From: Luzula sylvatica
Taxonomy: Eukaryota > Streptophyta > Magnoliopsida > Poales > Juncaceae
Reading direction: 5' to 3'
DNA: 64,000 nucleotides
Assembly (NCBI GenBank): GCA_946800325.1
Contig: OX326961.1
Location: forward strand, 2,148,655-2,212,654
Position 1 is the first letter of the stretch, and each line of letters opens with the position of its first letter. Below, one piece after another: positions 35,826 to 46,897 of the stretch. Made by a program: the position numbers and the translations under genes. A model generated the notes under the pieces. It had not been told where the DNA came from, made no database searches, and worked only from the letters and a program-made list of their open reading frames with translations.

Positions 35826-36988
35826 TATTGGTTATGAAAGAGAAAGGAGAGGTTTCTTTTTTACTTTTCTTAGTAACAATGATTATGACTTGTTTTATAA
35901 TTGAATAGTGTTTTGGACGTGATGAGACAGTGATTGGGATATGAACAAATTTTATTGTTGCAGGAATTAATTTCATGCGACCATAAAAAACGTTCATGTC
36001 CGAATCACTACCCTTTGGCTTCAAAAATAGAAACAATTGTGCATTCACTATTCTTAGTTTCCTAATTTACGCTATTAAAATCGGAAAATAAATTCCAATC
36101 ACCAATTCCGAAGCATCAAATCAGATTTATTGCCTAATTTTTATTTCAATTTATGAATTCAATTAAAACATATCATTAAATATTCATTAATAATTATTTC
36201 AATTTATGAATTCGAACAATTATTAATTATGTATTAATTTAATACTAACATGTACTATATATCATTTTAATTAAATGTACTAATTAGATCATAGATGATG
36301 TTATGATAAAATTTGAGAAAATATATCATATTTTGAATTAGAATTCTAAATTTTATAATCTTCGTGTTAGATCGGGATTTTAAAATCCGGAGCCACCGAA
36401 ATTTAAAAATCAGCTGTGGATCATTTATGGAATATTTTCAGAAAGAAAATTATTTTTTGAATTTTTATCCTAAAACGGGTTACATGCCGAAATGCTCCGA
36501 TAAAAACCCAGATTAATTGAACCGCCCCACAAAAGCAACATTTGATACATTTGCAGCCACAAATATCTTAAAAAAAAATAAGCGAGAGAGAAGGAACACT
36601 GGGTCTTCATAATTATATAATATCAAAGGCCTGTAAATACCCAAACAAATGACATCAAAATCCAGTCCAAACTTCAATTCTAAGTCTGAACTATGATCTC
36701 CAGCAAAGTGATGGTGACCGGGCACGGTGGTGCGACTTCTAGCCGGCGCCTTCTCGCATTAGTGTATGGGATCCTAATCAGCATGATCCGAGCCGTCTCC
36801 ACCATTGCAAGTTCGGGTATGTGAGTGATGCTTATCGTGAGGTGGTGTGTTTCATATATGAATACAAGATTGTCAAAATCTAGATTTTACTATGAATCGT
36901 TCTAGAGTAGAATCAAATCGGGTCGTAAAATAATATTTCAAATCATAAAATTTTATGAAAAAAAAAATGTTAATTAAAAAATCAATTC
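35826..36988. other. Non-coding DNA with a dispersed-repeat fragment
   Basis: No gene. The stretch 36405-36495 (AAAATCAG.TGTGGATCATTTATGGAATATTTTC...GGTTACATGC) is clearly related to 63780-63870 in the same orientation. It is therefore a copy of a repeat that also occurs at the right edge of the window. Confidence 0.5.
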
Positions 36989-37603
36989 AACGAACACTGA
37001 ATTATGCAAAATTCAAATGCCGATTAATCAAACTAAAATAAAATAAAACATATACTATAATAATATACATAACATACGTTAAGTAAACAAAAAATAAAGA
37101 TATATGAAAAAATGAAGTTTATTTTCGTATTATAAGTTACTGTTATACCTCAAAATATAATATCAAAATTTAGGGGTAAATTTTCTAGTATCAAGGAACC
37201 ATTTCCCAGATTTGTATCATTCATTTCATTTTGTAATGGCTTAATTTCAAGTCCAATTCTTAATTTCGATTTAATTTCTTAGACTTAATTTCGATTTAAT
37301 TTCTAGTATCAACGAACACTGAATTATACAAAATTCAAATGCCGATTAATCAAACTAAAATAAAATAAAACATATACTATAATAATATACATAACATACG
37401 TTATGTAAACAAAAAATAAAGATATATGAAAAAATGAAGTTTATTTTCGTATTATAAGTTACTGTTATACCTCAAAATATAATATCAAAATTTAGGGGTA
37501 AATTTTCTAGTATCAAGGAACCATTTCCCATATTTGTATCATTCATTTCATTTTGTAATGGCTTAATTTCAAGTCCAATTCTTAATTTCGATTTAATTTC
37601 TTA
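36989..37603. repeat. Tandem duplication, 322-bp period
   Basis: Copy 1 (36989-37281) and copy 2 (37311-37603) begin CAACGAACACTGAATTAT and end TTAATTTCTTAG. They differ at only a handful of positions (for example ATGC/ATAC, TAAGTAAAC/TATGTAAAC). A 29-bp stretch between them repeats the end of the unit. The duplication is recent judging from the near identity. Confidence 0.9.
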
Positions 37604-38273
37604 GAGGAAAAATAATATTGTCAGATACAGAATAGAAACTTCGACATTTTATTTTCAAAAAACTTTAAACGTATGATGCTCGTTTTGTCTACTCCTTCCA
37701 TTTATACTCTCTCTCTCCAAAAATATGCTATTAAAGTGAAAATATTAACATTTGAGGGGTATTTTACAAATTTATCATTTAAGGTATCGTCTTAAAAGGG
37801 CAAAATATACTTTTCCCAAACTCATCTCAATATTTTTGATGAGGTGATAAAAAAGAGTTAAGAGACTTAACTAACATTTATAATTGACTCAATTAAATAT
37901 TAATTCACACATCAATAATTTATAACATGTTAATATTAATAAATGTTAGTTGACGTATCGATTCAATTAAACGGTCAAATCAATCGTTAATCGAGCCAAT
38001 TCATAATATTAATCAACCTAGTTAATTATGTTTTATCACCTCATAAAAAATGTCTTTTTGAGTTTGAAGGACACCATATCAAACCTCGCCTTAAATGCTC
38101 CTTTACATGTCCGACTTTATGGAAAAAAAAATGAAAGATATCATCCCCTCCAATTATATATTGCTTCCAATCAATCTTATTTTTTTGCGAGTCGGTCCAG
38201 ATTTTGATCGAGTAAATTTTGCTAGGCAATTCTCTTGATCACCGTTTGGTATAATTAATACGGTAGTTAGTCA
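37604..38273. other. AT-rich spacer
   Basis: No gene or repeat is recognisable. The small minus-strand open frame at 38041-38229 has no similarity I recognise and is most likely chance. Confidence 0.4.
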
Positions 38274-38281
38274 TTCGTGCT

Positions 38282-38817
38282 CATAGTTAGTCATTCGTGA
38301 TACTCAAATAATACGGTACATAGTACGTTCGTGTATAATTCGGATCCAACGTTTTTCAAGTCGGTCAAATATTCGGTCAAATAAAACGCAATACGCTAAT
38401 AATTCGTCAATTCGATTATTCGGTTTATTTTACATAATACGGATGCAATAATTCGGTATATAAAAGTATATAAATGTACATTTGTTTATCCATAAATAAT
38501 TCAAAACTATAATTATTTTATTAAACAATATTTATTTTAGTTCAAAATCATAAATTTATATATTATTATTGATATTTTGATTTTCTTAATCATTTTTGGA
38601 AATTAATGTTTTTTTATTTATTTAAAAAAATTATATTTTTTCTTCTAAAAGAACGTATTATACGGAAATACGTGTATTATCCGTATTTTTTAAAAATTAT
38701 CGTAAAATACGCGAATTATTGATTAGGTTGAATACGGGAACGTCAATACTTATATTATTCGTAATACACAATTATTCGTAAATTATACGCGTATTATTCG
38801 CGAACTGAACAACTATG
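38282..38817. mobile_element. Non-autonomous hAT-type MITE, 536 bp
   Basis: The left end starts CATAGTTAGTCATTCG and the right end is CGAACTGAACAACTATG, giving an imperfect terminal inverted repeat (CATAGTT..TCA.TTCG). The flanks are TTCGTGCT (38274-38281) and TGCGTGCT (38818-38825), an 8-bp target duplication with one mismatch, as made by hAT transposases. The interior is full of AATACGG/ATTCG motifs on both strands, likely subterminal binding sites. No coding sequence. Confidence 0.8.
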
Positions 38818-38825
38818 TGCGTGCT

Positions 38826-39289
38826 AACGAGAATCCAAAAAACGAATCCATAAAAAGAATCCATATGCGCGGATCGGACCCGTTATAATTTATGCCGTTC
38901 TTTCTCTTTCAGCTCACGATCTCTTCTCAACACAAGATTGAAACATGAGCGACAAGAACCCTTAAAAGGCAATGCTTGTATATTTTTGTAACAATATACT
39001 TCTTTTACATACAACATATTTGTAACTATACCAGAATAGATACGATCCTAGTTAGAGCCACATGTGCTGCGAATAGCAAAAAAGTAGAGCAGCCACACGT
39101 ACTGTGAATAGCAAAAAGAGAGAGAACATGATAGAATGAACTCATCTATTCCTTTCTTTCATTATCAGCCCTACAAACATGGCCATGATGAATCACTAAA
39201 ACGTTCATGAGTTGATAACAATAAAACGATGATGAGTTGAGGAGGTTCAATGCAATGCAACACTAAAAACTTGTAAATAAAATTCAACC
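38826..39289. other. Spacer without recognisable gene
   Basis: Contains a short repeat (AGAGCCACATGTGCTGCGAATAGC and AGAGCAGCCACACGTACTGTGAATAGC-like, 39052-39115). Nothing else is recognisable. Confidence 0.4.
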
Positions 39290-40240
39290 TAATAATCCTA
39301 AAAAATACTCTTGAATTTGGCAAAAAAAAACTTTTGAATCCAACAAAAATATATTGTTAAAATTAGCAAAATATATTAATAAATTAAACAAAATATATTC
39401 TTAAATTTAGAAAAAGATACTCTTGAATTTAGGAAAATATTATATTGAGTATAGCAGAATATATTGTTGAACATAGTAAAATATACACTTGAATTAAACA
39501 AAATAAACCATAGAAATTTGAAAATATATACTATTAAAATTATAAAAATATACTATTGAATTCAGAATAAATATTGTTGAATTAGGCAAAATGTATTGTT
39601 GAAATTACACAAATATACTCTTGAATTTATCAAAATATATTATTGAAATCAGAAAAATATATTGTTGAAATTGGGAAAATATACTCGCGAATTCGTCAAA
39701 ATATATATTTTTAATAACAAAATATATTGTTGAGAAATTAGGAACATATACTCTATAAATTACCCAATTTTCTGGACATCTGTAGTGACAATATATTTTT
39801 CTAATATCACCAATATATTTTACTCAATACAAAAGGATATTTTGCTAAATTAATTGTATATACTTTCAATTTGAAAAGTATATTTAGCTGAATTGAACAA
39901 TATATTTTGCTAAATTAAATGATATATTCTGCCAAATTATATGAACTTAATGATCATGTTTATCGGAATATTAACTATATTTTGCTAAATTCAGTCGAAT
40001 ATTTTGCTAAATTCAATAATATATTTTGCTAAATTCAGTCGAATATTTTCCTAAACGCAGTTTTATTTATTTTTATTTTTTCTAAAAATATTTTTGCTAA
40101 GATTAAAGGGTACATTTTGTTTAATTTCAGCAGTATATTTGCTTAATTCAATATATATTTTATTAATTTAGATCGTATATTTTTCTAAAATGAAGAGTTT
40201 ATTTTTCTAAATTCAAATAATATATTTACCGAAGAAATTG
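39290..40240. repeat. Degenerate minisatellite that reverses orientation in the middle
   Basis: From 39290 to about 39770 a unit of about 25-30 bp recurs with consensus near TTGAATTTAGCAAAATATA (plus strand). From about 39790 to 40240 the same unit recurs as its reverse complement, TATATTTTGCTAAATTCA. The switch lies in a non-repetitive segment around 39770-39800 (CCCAATTTTCTGGACATCTG). The whole block is an imperfect palindrome of about 950 bp. No coding capacity. Confidence 0.8.
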
Positions 40241-40786
40241 AATTATTATCAAACATGATGCCAAAATTAAAATGTACTTAATTTAGTGTGCCCTGATTGA
40301 ATGACTATCAAACAGATAATTAAATAACAAATTCAAAAGACAGAACCCTCAAGGATAATTGACCCACAAAAGAGTATATGATAATTGACCGAATGAGAAT
40401 TTCCATATTCTAAGATCACAACATTGCATGACTAACGCAAGCCAAAGATATATAACATACCATATTCGTTGTGTGTTCTATGCATGACTAACTCAAGTTT
40501 TAAGTTCAAATTCAAATCACAAAGAGTCTCATAATTTTCCAAACTCAACAATATAATTGAGCCAATGCAGAATCTAACTTGTCACAATTAAATGTGCAAT
40601 AAACTATGAATCATGAATCAAATTTCCAAACTTTTTTCACAGTAAGATCAACAATAATCCAAGTTATATTCAAAATTTCAGAGTTTATTAATAAACAAAT
40701 TAATTTCTAAAATTCATCAAACAAGCAGTGTTCAAAATCTGGATCGCAAAACAAATCTCAATTCAACAGTTTTTACAGCTCAATTC
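40241..40786. other. AT-rich spacer left of the LINE
   Basis: No gene or repeat end is recognisable. A short duplication of GCATGACTAACxCAAG occurs at about 40425 and 40482. The LINE target duplication starts at 40787. Confidence 0.4.
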
Positions 40787-40955
40787 ACAATTCCAAATTT
40801 TTTTTTTTTTGAAATAGGACCTAGAGCACGAAACGTGCTCTTTCGGTTCTAATTTTTATTAAAATTAAAAGCATTACAATACACATCTTACAGCACAAAG
40901 ACTTTGATGTCATATTCTACACTAAACCATTATTACTTGAGCTTATCCTAAAGGA

Positions 40956-42380
40956 TTAAATTTTAGCCATTCGCCAAGATTGAATCGTATTGTGACATAA
41001 TGCTTGGATGAGAATCGGCATCCGTCCTTGTTTCTTGAAAATCCTATTATTTCTTTCCTTCCAGATGCTCCATATGCAGGCGGCCCACCATACCGGTGGG
41101 TTTGTCGAATCAATTTTACGGAGAGAGCACACCTTTTGAAGATATCGGACGAAGGAGTCTTCAATATCAGTCGGGAGTTGACATAGCGCAAAACACCGGC
41201 GAGTATAATCACACTGAGTAAACAAATGGTCAGCTGTTTCTAAAGTAGCATAGCATAGAACACACAACGAACCATGTGGCCAACCTCTTTTTGACAGGTT
41301 TTGTTGTGTCAAAATCCTGTCATGTCCTACTAACCAAAGGAATATTTTTATTTTTAATGGAATTCGTAGTTTGAAGATGATCTTCACCCATGGAACTTCA
41401 ATTCCCAGATTCGTGATAAATTTATAACTTTGTTGTGCGGAGAATGTTCGTGCAGTGGAATCTATTGGGTTTATTGGTGGGTAAATAACATTATAAACTG
41501 CTATCAGCTTTTTAAGATCTTTGATGAAGTAAGATATAAAGGGTCCATTGAGTCCTTGTAATCCCACTGAAGTTTGAGTACCATACAGTTCTTTTACGTA
41601 TATTGTCCATAGTGTCTCGGTACTTAAATTTAGGTGGAAGAGCCATTTCAAGAGGAGACTCTTGTTTTGAGACTCGAGATCCATAATCCCAAGACCACCA
41701 TGAGAGGTTGGAAGGCACACCTGTCTCCAACTTGCGAGACATTTATCATTGGTAATTTTCTCCGTTCCTCCCCAGAAGAAGGAGCGAATAATTTTAATGA
41801 GTTCTTGAAGTAACCATTGCGGCAACAAGAATACTTGCATATAGTAGGTCAGAAGTGCACTAAGCACCGCTTTAATCAATGTGGCTCTTCCTCCTAAAGA
41901 CAGCAAGTTGCCTTGCCAAGAGTTAAGCTTGGATCTTATTTTCTGCAAGAGAGGGCGAAATGCAAGTGTATTCGGCTTTTTGTAAGGAAGTGGGAGGCCA
42001 AGGTGACTAATTGGCAGGTGTTTTTGTGAATAGCCTAGTAAGGCTGACACATTATTACATGCCGTGTCTGGAATTCTAATGGCCACAAAACATGATTTGT
42101 CCCAGTTAATCTCTAATCCTGATAGAGAGGTGAAGGTTTTGATGGTTTGTGTGATAATTCTCAGGTTATTCGAAGAGGCTTCTACAAATAGAAGTGTATC
42201 ATCCGCATACTGCAGTATTTGTGGTGCAAATAATATAGGCGAGGTGAGCATTGGATTTATATTGAGGAGTACTCGATGGAGTACATCCGCCACAATATTG
42301 AAAAGGAGTGGCGACAGAGGATCCCCCTGTCGAAGCCCTCTCATGTGGATAAAATATTGTCCTCGTAGGTTATTGGTTAA
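40956..42380 (-). pseudogene. LINE ORF2: RT C-terminal half and zinc-binding RT domain
   Basis: The 462-residue frame from 42344 has RT motifs LRQGDPLSPLLFNIV and ILQYADDTLLF (YADD at about 42209-42198), followed by GLEINWDKS, HLGLPLPYKK and SLGGRATLIKAVLSALLTYY. The C-terminal zf-RVT domain has IPLKIKIFLWLVGHDRILTQ, CVLCYATLETADHLF and CDYTRRC. It ends at 40956 about 150 bp before the poly-A. The order is that of plant L1-like elements. The upstream half of the protein lies beyond element C. Confidence 0.9.
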
Positions 42381-43626
42381 TGTTGGTTAATTCTAACCTA
42401 GAGGGGGGTAAATTTGGTAATCTACCGTACAATTACTTTTGCTAATTACCTAATTTACTATGCGGAATTAATAATAATTTAAATAAATGAGATGATACCG
42501 TAAACACTTGAACACAAGATGTTTTTTAACGAAGTTCGGTAGGTGGTTGCTATGTAGCCTTAACTCACCCTTTACTCGCTTAATTGACCGACTCAATTAG
42601 TTGCGAGTACCTACGTCTCCGGGAATGCCTTGCGCCTCTTTTTGGCTTTCGATTGAATTCCAACTCACTCGATTACAAGGTTTCGCCTAGATCGATTTAC
42701 ACGCTTTCTATCGATCTATAGCTTATGCTCTTTACAAGTAATTGCACTAGCCTATTATAATTTTCACTAATCGAGCTACAGCGTGATCGGTCACGTGAGT
42801 GGGAAACGATTAGTGGAGGATATTGAAAGTAGATCAATGATCTAAAGAGGGTTTCTCAAGCTATCAATGGATATAGATAATCACAGCTTTAGGGTTTCTC
42901 TCTTTTGAGTTTGAATGTCTGAAAAATGAAGAAGTGGGAGAGAAAGGTCCTTGAAGGATTCTATTTATACTCTCTATAGAAATCCTTCAGAAAACTGCAA
43001 GTCCGTTCGAACGCACAATGTTCGTTCTGAACGCACTTGTAATTTGTACTAGCCGTTTCAAAATAACGCACAAGTACATTTGTCAGTCCGTTCTGAACGG
43101 ACAAAGTACGTTCAGAACGAACTCAATTATGCATTGTCTTTTGTTTGTTCAGTGATGAAAGTCCGTTCAACGCACTCAAATTGGCTGAACGGATTCTAAG
43201 TGTCCGTTCGAACGTACATGTTTGTTCGTTCGAACGCACACCATCCTGTGACAAGGGTGGTTCAATCAAGAGATGGTATTTTGATATGTGGTAAGTCCGT
43301 TCTGAACGGACTTGGAGTTCGTTCAGAACGCACTTCTTCCTTGATTAAACTCTTTGTTATTTGAACATGATTTTACTTGAGATCTACTTGGTTTCTACCT
43401 ATGGTTTATTTGTGGCGAATCCCACTCACGGAAGGCTTCGACATCTTGATTCTTGATCTGCTTCAAGGGCCTTCCTTCTAATCTTCTTTTGTTGTGCTTC
43501 TTTTGACTTCGAGACTCTTCGTCATCTTTGTGTCGTACCTGTGTTATCCTACACATTTTCTCGATGTAAACGTTAGTAATGACAGTGTTTTGAAATAATC
43601 AAACCATTAGGAAATTTGAACCAACA
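42381..43626 (-). repeat. Element C 3' LTR (complete, 1,246 bp)
   Basis: It runs TGTTGGTTAA to GAACCAACA. The region 43346-43626 matches the right remnant 45686-45967 almost exactly (281 and 282 bp). The part between 43001 and 43335 carries paired palindromes. Confidence 0.9.
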
Positions 43627-43896
43627 AACTCCCCCTTTTGATTAATTTCAAAACACCGTCGAATTGGAGAGTTTCGACCTTTCATCGAGAACTTTTCGTT
43701 TGATCGTTTTCTCCCCCATTTTGGAAGTGATCAAAAGGGTCAATGAGACTCCCGAAAGGGATGGCTCCCCCTGAGTACGAGCTCCCCCTTAATAAACGAA
43801 TTTTATGAATGTATGGGCTCGTTAAAAAAATCACATATTGTTGCAAGAAGATGTGAGTGCGTTCGGAACGAACAGTGTCGTTCGTTCGAACGCACT
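43001..43896. promoter_or_regulatory. Array of paired CCGTTC/GAACGG palindromes in element C
   Basis: Twelve sites of the type GTCCGTTCTGAACGGAC or GTCCGTTCGAACGCAC occur as six pairs, with starts near 43001/43021, 43086/43106, 43161/43184, 43202/43222, 43294/43316, and 43857/43880 (the last pair just outside the LTR). Within each pair the starts are 20-23 bp apart. The arms CCGTT/AACGG are the same as in the Copia B leader array although the two elements are otherwise unrelated. Palindromic repeats are also known from LTRs of Sirevirus elements, but with other sequences. Confidence 0.75.
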
Positions 43897-44148
43897 TGGT
43901 TCTGTGATGATACAAAATAACTGATCCAAAAATGATTTTACTAAAATAAAAAAATATCTTAAACTTCTCAGAATAGGATTATTAAAATTATTTCTAAGTA
44001 ATCATAACACAACCACATATTATCCTAAATATCCAAGGCATACAATTGCCAAACAAATCACTCAAAAACTTACGCACAACAACAAACAAACAACAACAAA
44101 AAATATAGACTTCTACGATCACATCACATCCCTAGATAGCCGTTTGCT

Positions 44149-45615
44149 CTATTCGTAAGGACCGGGGTGAGAGTTCGGATCGGCCACGAAGAAAGTATCG
44201 GAGTTGAATTGTCCCGAGTTGGACCTCGACGGATGGTCCGCTGGAGGAGGCGATGGAGGAGGTGGGTTTTGTTGACGAGGATCCTGGTACGGCCCAAATC
44301 GGTTTCCAAGGTGAACATAGAGGTCGGCAAATTTTTGATTCACGTTTTCGATAACCCTTGCTTCGGATGCACGCAAATCTTCCCGAACCGAGTCCCGAAT
44401 CATCTGTCCATTTCTCACCGCTCGCTCGTCCATTTCTTCGAACAACGTATGTATGTACGCGTACCTCCTTGCATCCCGGTCCTCTTGAGTGTTCGAGCTT
44501 TCGGCACGCTCCTTCTTCTTTCTCTTACGCGTCGGTTGTTCAGTGTCTGGTTCACCACCTTGCCCGGTATAGGTGGGATCGGCGTTTTCATCCTCCTCGG
44601 AGTGGGTGTCACCTTCTGCCCAGCGGATCGGATCGCGGGGAAGATGGAACGACTCTGCATCCTTCTTTGAATCAATCGTCCATCTGCGAATGCGTGCCGA
44701 GTAGCAATATCCGAGACGGAGGAGATTTTCTTTCGATGCGAGGTTGATGGGTGACTCCGGTCGAAAATCCCAATCTTGCACCGGAATTGTCAATCCATTG
44801 AGTTCCAACATATGGGCGATCAACGTACCGTATGGGAGCGACGCATTTTTCTGACTCAAGACACTTTCCATGTGACTTAGAATCAGATTGGGGATATGCA
44901 TAATTAGTTGGTCCGGGTACCACATGCGATATAAGAGCATGATATTCCTATTTTCGAGATTTGATTTTAATTTTGCAACGGGAGTGAGAATATTGTTACC
45001 GATGGCCCACACGAATTTCTCGGGTGCGGCAAGATGAGAGGCTGAGCTTTCAGATTTGTAGTTGTTTGTTACCACTTTCTTCATGTGATTGATGACTGCC
45101 GGGTCCGGTCTCCCCTTTCGAGCATTGTAGACTTTTTCTCCATCATCCTTGAACCCCAAAAAATCGCACAAGTTGCTCACTTAAATCTCGAAATCTTCAC
45201 CGAGAATATATGATGTTACCTTCTCTTCGTCATGGTGAAATATGGCGTTGGCATAGAAGAGTCGCGTGATGACGTCGTAAGATTGGCAATTGAGACATGC
45301 GAGATTACCAAATCCCCACCGTCGCTCGATTTCCTCAACTTTGTCGTAAAGGTGAGGAATGTTAGGTGGGAAAGCGTAGTAATAGCACTTGGAGACAGCT
45401 TTCTTGGCGACGATTTCCTTAAACCGGATGCATGCCTCTGGATTTCGGAAGAGATGTTCGTTTTGAGGATTATCGAAGTTGTAATCATCTTGGAGACGCT
45501 CACTCCGATTGCCTTTCTTAGCAGCCACCTTCTTTGTGACTGCCTCCTTCTTCTTGCCTTTGATTCTTGAGGAGGACGACATTGGAAATCTTGAGATTTG
45601 GGAAAGATAGGTCAT
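44149..45615 (-). pseudogene. Element C protein (putative plant transposon protein domain), one nonsense codon
   Basis: The frame runs from ATG 45615 to the stop at 44149. A single in-frame TAA (45183-45181) sits between GEDFEI and MSNLCDFLGF; without it the product would be about 488 residues. The N-terminus is basic (SSRIKGKKKEAVTKKVAAKK). The middle (PNIPHLYDKVEEIERRWGF, VITRLFYANAIFHHDEEKV, FVWAIGNNILTPV, YGTLIAHMLELNGLTI) resembles the 'putative plant transposon protein' domain carried by many non-autonomous plant LTR elements. The C-terminal third is charged (RKRKKKERAESS) with proline-rich end. It has no protease, RT or integrase motif, so the element depended on another for movement. 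The domain name is recalled and should be checked by profile search. Confidence 0.7.
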
Positions 45616-45685
45616 GGAGAGAAGAACAGTTTGGGAAAGAACGGTATTGAGATCTACTTGGTTTCTACCTATCTTTCTCTCTTTG

Positions 45686-45967
45686 TTAAACTCTTTGTTA
45701 TTTGAACATGATTTTACTTGAGATCTACTTGGTTTCTACCTATGGTTTATTTGTGGCGAATCCCACTCACGGAAGGCTTCGACATCTTGATTCTTGATCT
45801 GCTTCAAGGACCTTCCTTCTAATCTTCTTTTGTTGTGCTTCTTTTGACTTCGAGACTCTTCGTCATCTTTGTGTCGTACCTGTGTTATCCTACACATTTT
45901 CTCGATGTAAACGTTAGTAATGACAGTGTTTTGAAATAATCAAACCATTAGAAAATTTGAACCAACA
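45686..45967 (-). repeat. Element C 5' LTR remnant (282 bp)
   Basis: It matches 43346-43626. About 965 bp of LTR and the primer-binding site are missing. Just left of it (45646-45670) the string GAGATCTACTTGGTTTCTACC is repeated out of place, a filler copy of LTR sequence at 45720. Confidence 0.85.
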
Positions 45968-45972
45968 GTTAA

Positions 45973-46860
45973 GATCTAGAACTCTGTAAGATTGCTCGAA
46001 TCCAGCCAATCCATTTGTTCGAAAATCCTCTATATTCAAGAACTTTGTATAGAAAGTCCTACGGAATAGTGTCAAAATCTTTTTTGAAATCTATCTCGAT
46101 CATTACTGTTGGAATTTTCCTGCGGTGAAAAGCGGTCAATAATTATCTGGTGGCAAGATAGGTTTCTAGGATAGATCGTCCTTTAATGAAAGCCGTTTGA
46201 CAACTGCTAATAAGAATGGGCATAAACAGCTGGAGACGTTGTTGCAGTACTCTCGTAATTAGTTTGATTGGAGCAGATATAACGTTTATTGGCCAAAAGT
46301 CGGTTAGGTGTAGTGTGTCCTCAACTTTAGGGATTAGAGAGATTAAGGATTTATTTAAACAGAAGAGAGAGAAAGATTGGTGGTAAAATCCATCAAAAAT
46401 GTTTAATAATTGGGGCTTCATGATATCCCAGAATTGCTGCAAAAACTCGAATGTCACACCATCGAGACCACAAGTTTTACCCTTTTTGAGAATATACACA
46501 TCAATTTTAATTTCATTTTCAGAGAAAGGATCCGTTAGTATACTGAGAACTTCATTACAATTTTGTATATTAGGAATGTTGGACAGATGCGAGCAAGAGC
46601 CAAGGCCCCTTGTTCTTAAGAGATTCTTGTAATAGTCCGAGAAGGAGGAATTTATTACCACATTATCAATTAGTATATGCCCGTCTATTTGGATCGTTCT
46701 AATGAAGTTTTGATTTTTACGTCCAGAGGCCAAAGCATGAAAATACTTAGTGTTATTGTCGCCATTTTTGAGCCATCGACAGGAGGATCGTTGTTGCCAT
46801 ATATCCTCCTGCATCGAGGCAAGGAGACAAGCCTTTTCCTTGAGTTTGACATGTAAACTT
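45973..46860 (-). pseudogene. LINE ORF2: region before and start of RT
   Basis: The frame from 46814 has RSSCRWLKNGDNNTKYFHAL (the conserved W.K.GD.NT.FFH region of plant L1), then GLDGVTFEFLQQFWD, SLISLIPKVED, FWPINVISAPIKLITRVLQQ and SSCQTAFIKGRSI, ending at a stop at 46143. The RT block continues in other frames down to 45973 (MIEIDFKKDFDTI, then FSNKWIGWIRAIL), where GTTAA and element C follow. At least two disabling changes lie between 46143 and 46060. The sequence stops at 46860-46883, so the endonuclease domain is absent. Confidence 0.85.
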
Positions 46861-46897
46861 AATTCAAACTTTTATCACAGATAACAATTCCAAATTT

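Larger units (their letters stand above)
42381..45967 (-). mobile_element. Non-autonomous LTR retrotransposon C, inserted in the LINE
   Basis: Left boundary GTTAA (42376-42380) then TGTTGGTTAA; right boundary AACCAACA then GTTAA (45968-45972). The polypurine tract AAAAGGGGGAGTT (minus strand, 43627-43639) abuts the left LTR, so the element is minus-oriented. It has no protease, integrase or RT; its single gene encodes a plant-transposon-type protein. The right (5') LTR is truncated and the primer-binding site is gone. Confidence 0.93.
40801..46883 (-). mobile_element. 5'-truncated LINE (L1 type), split by element C
   Basis: A poly-T run (poly-A tail on the minus strand) at 40798-40811 marks the 3' end. 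ACAATTCCAAATTT is present at 40787-40800 and 46884-46897, giving a 14-bp target duplication. The retained part covers only the second half of ORF2; ORF1 and the endonuclease are missing. Just inside and just outside the right duplication the 16-mer AAACTTTTATCACAGA occurs twice (near 46867 and 46905), as if the 5' junction had copied flanking DNA. Element C (42381-45967) lies inside RT. Confidence 0.9.
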
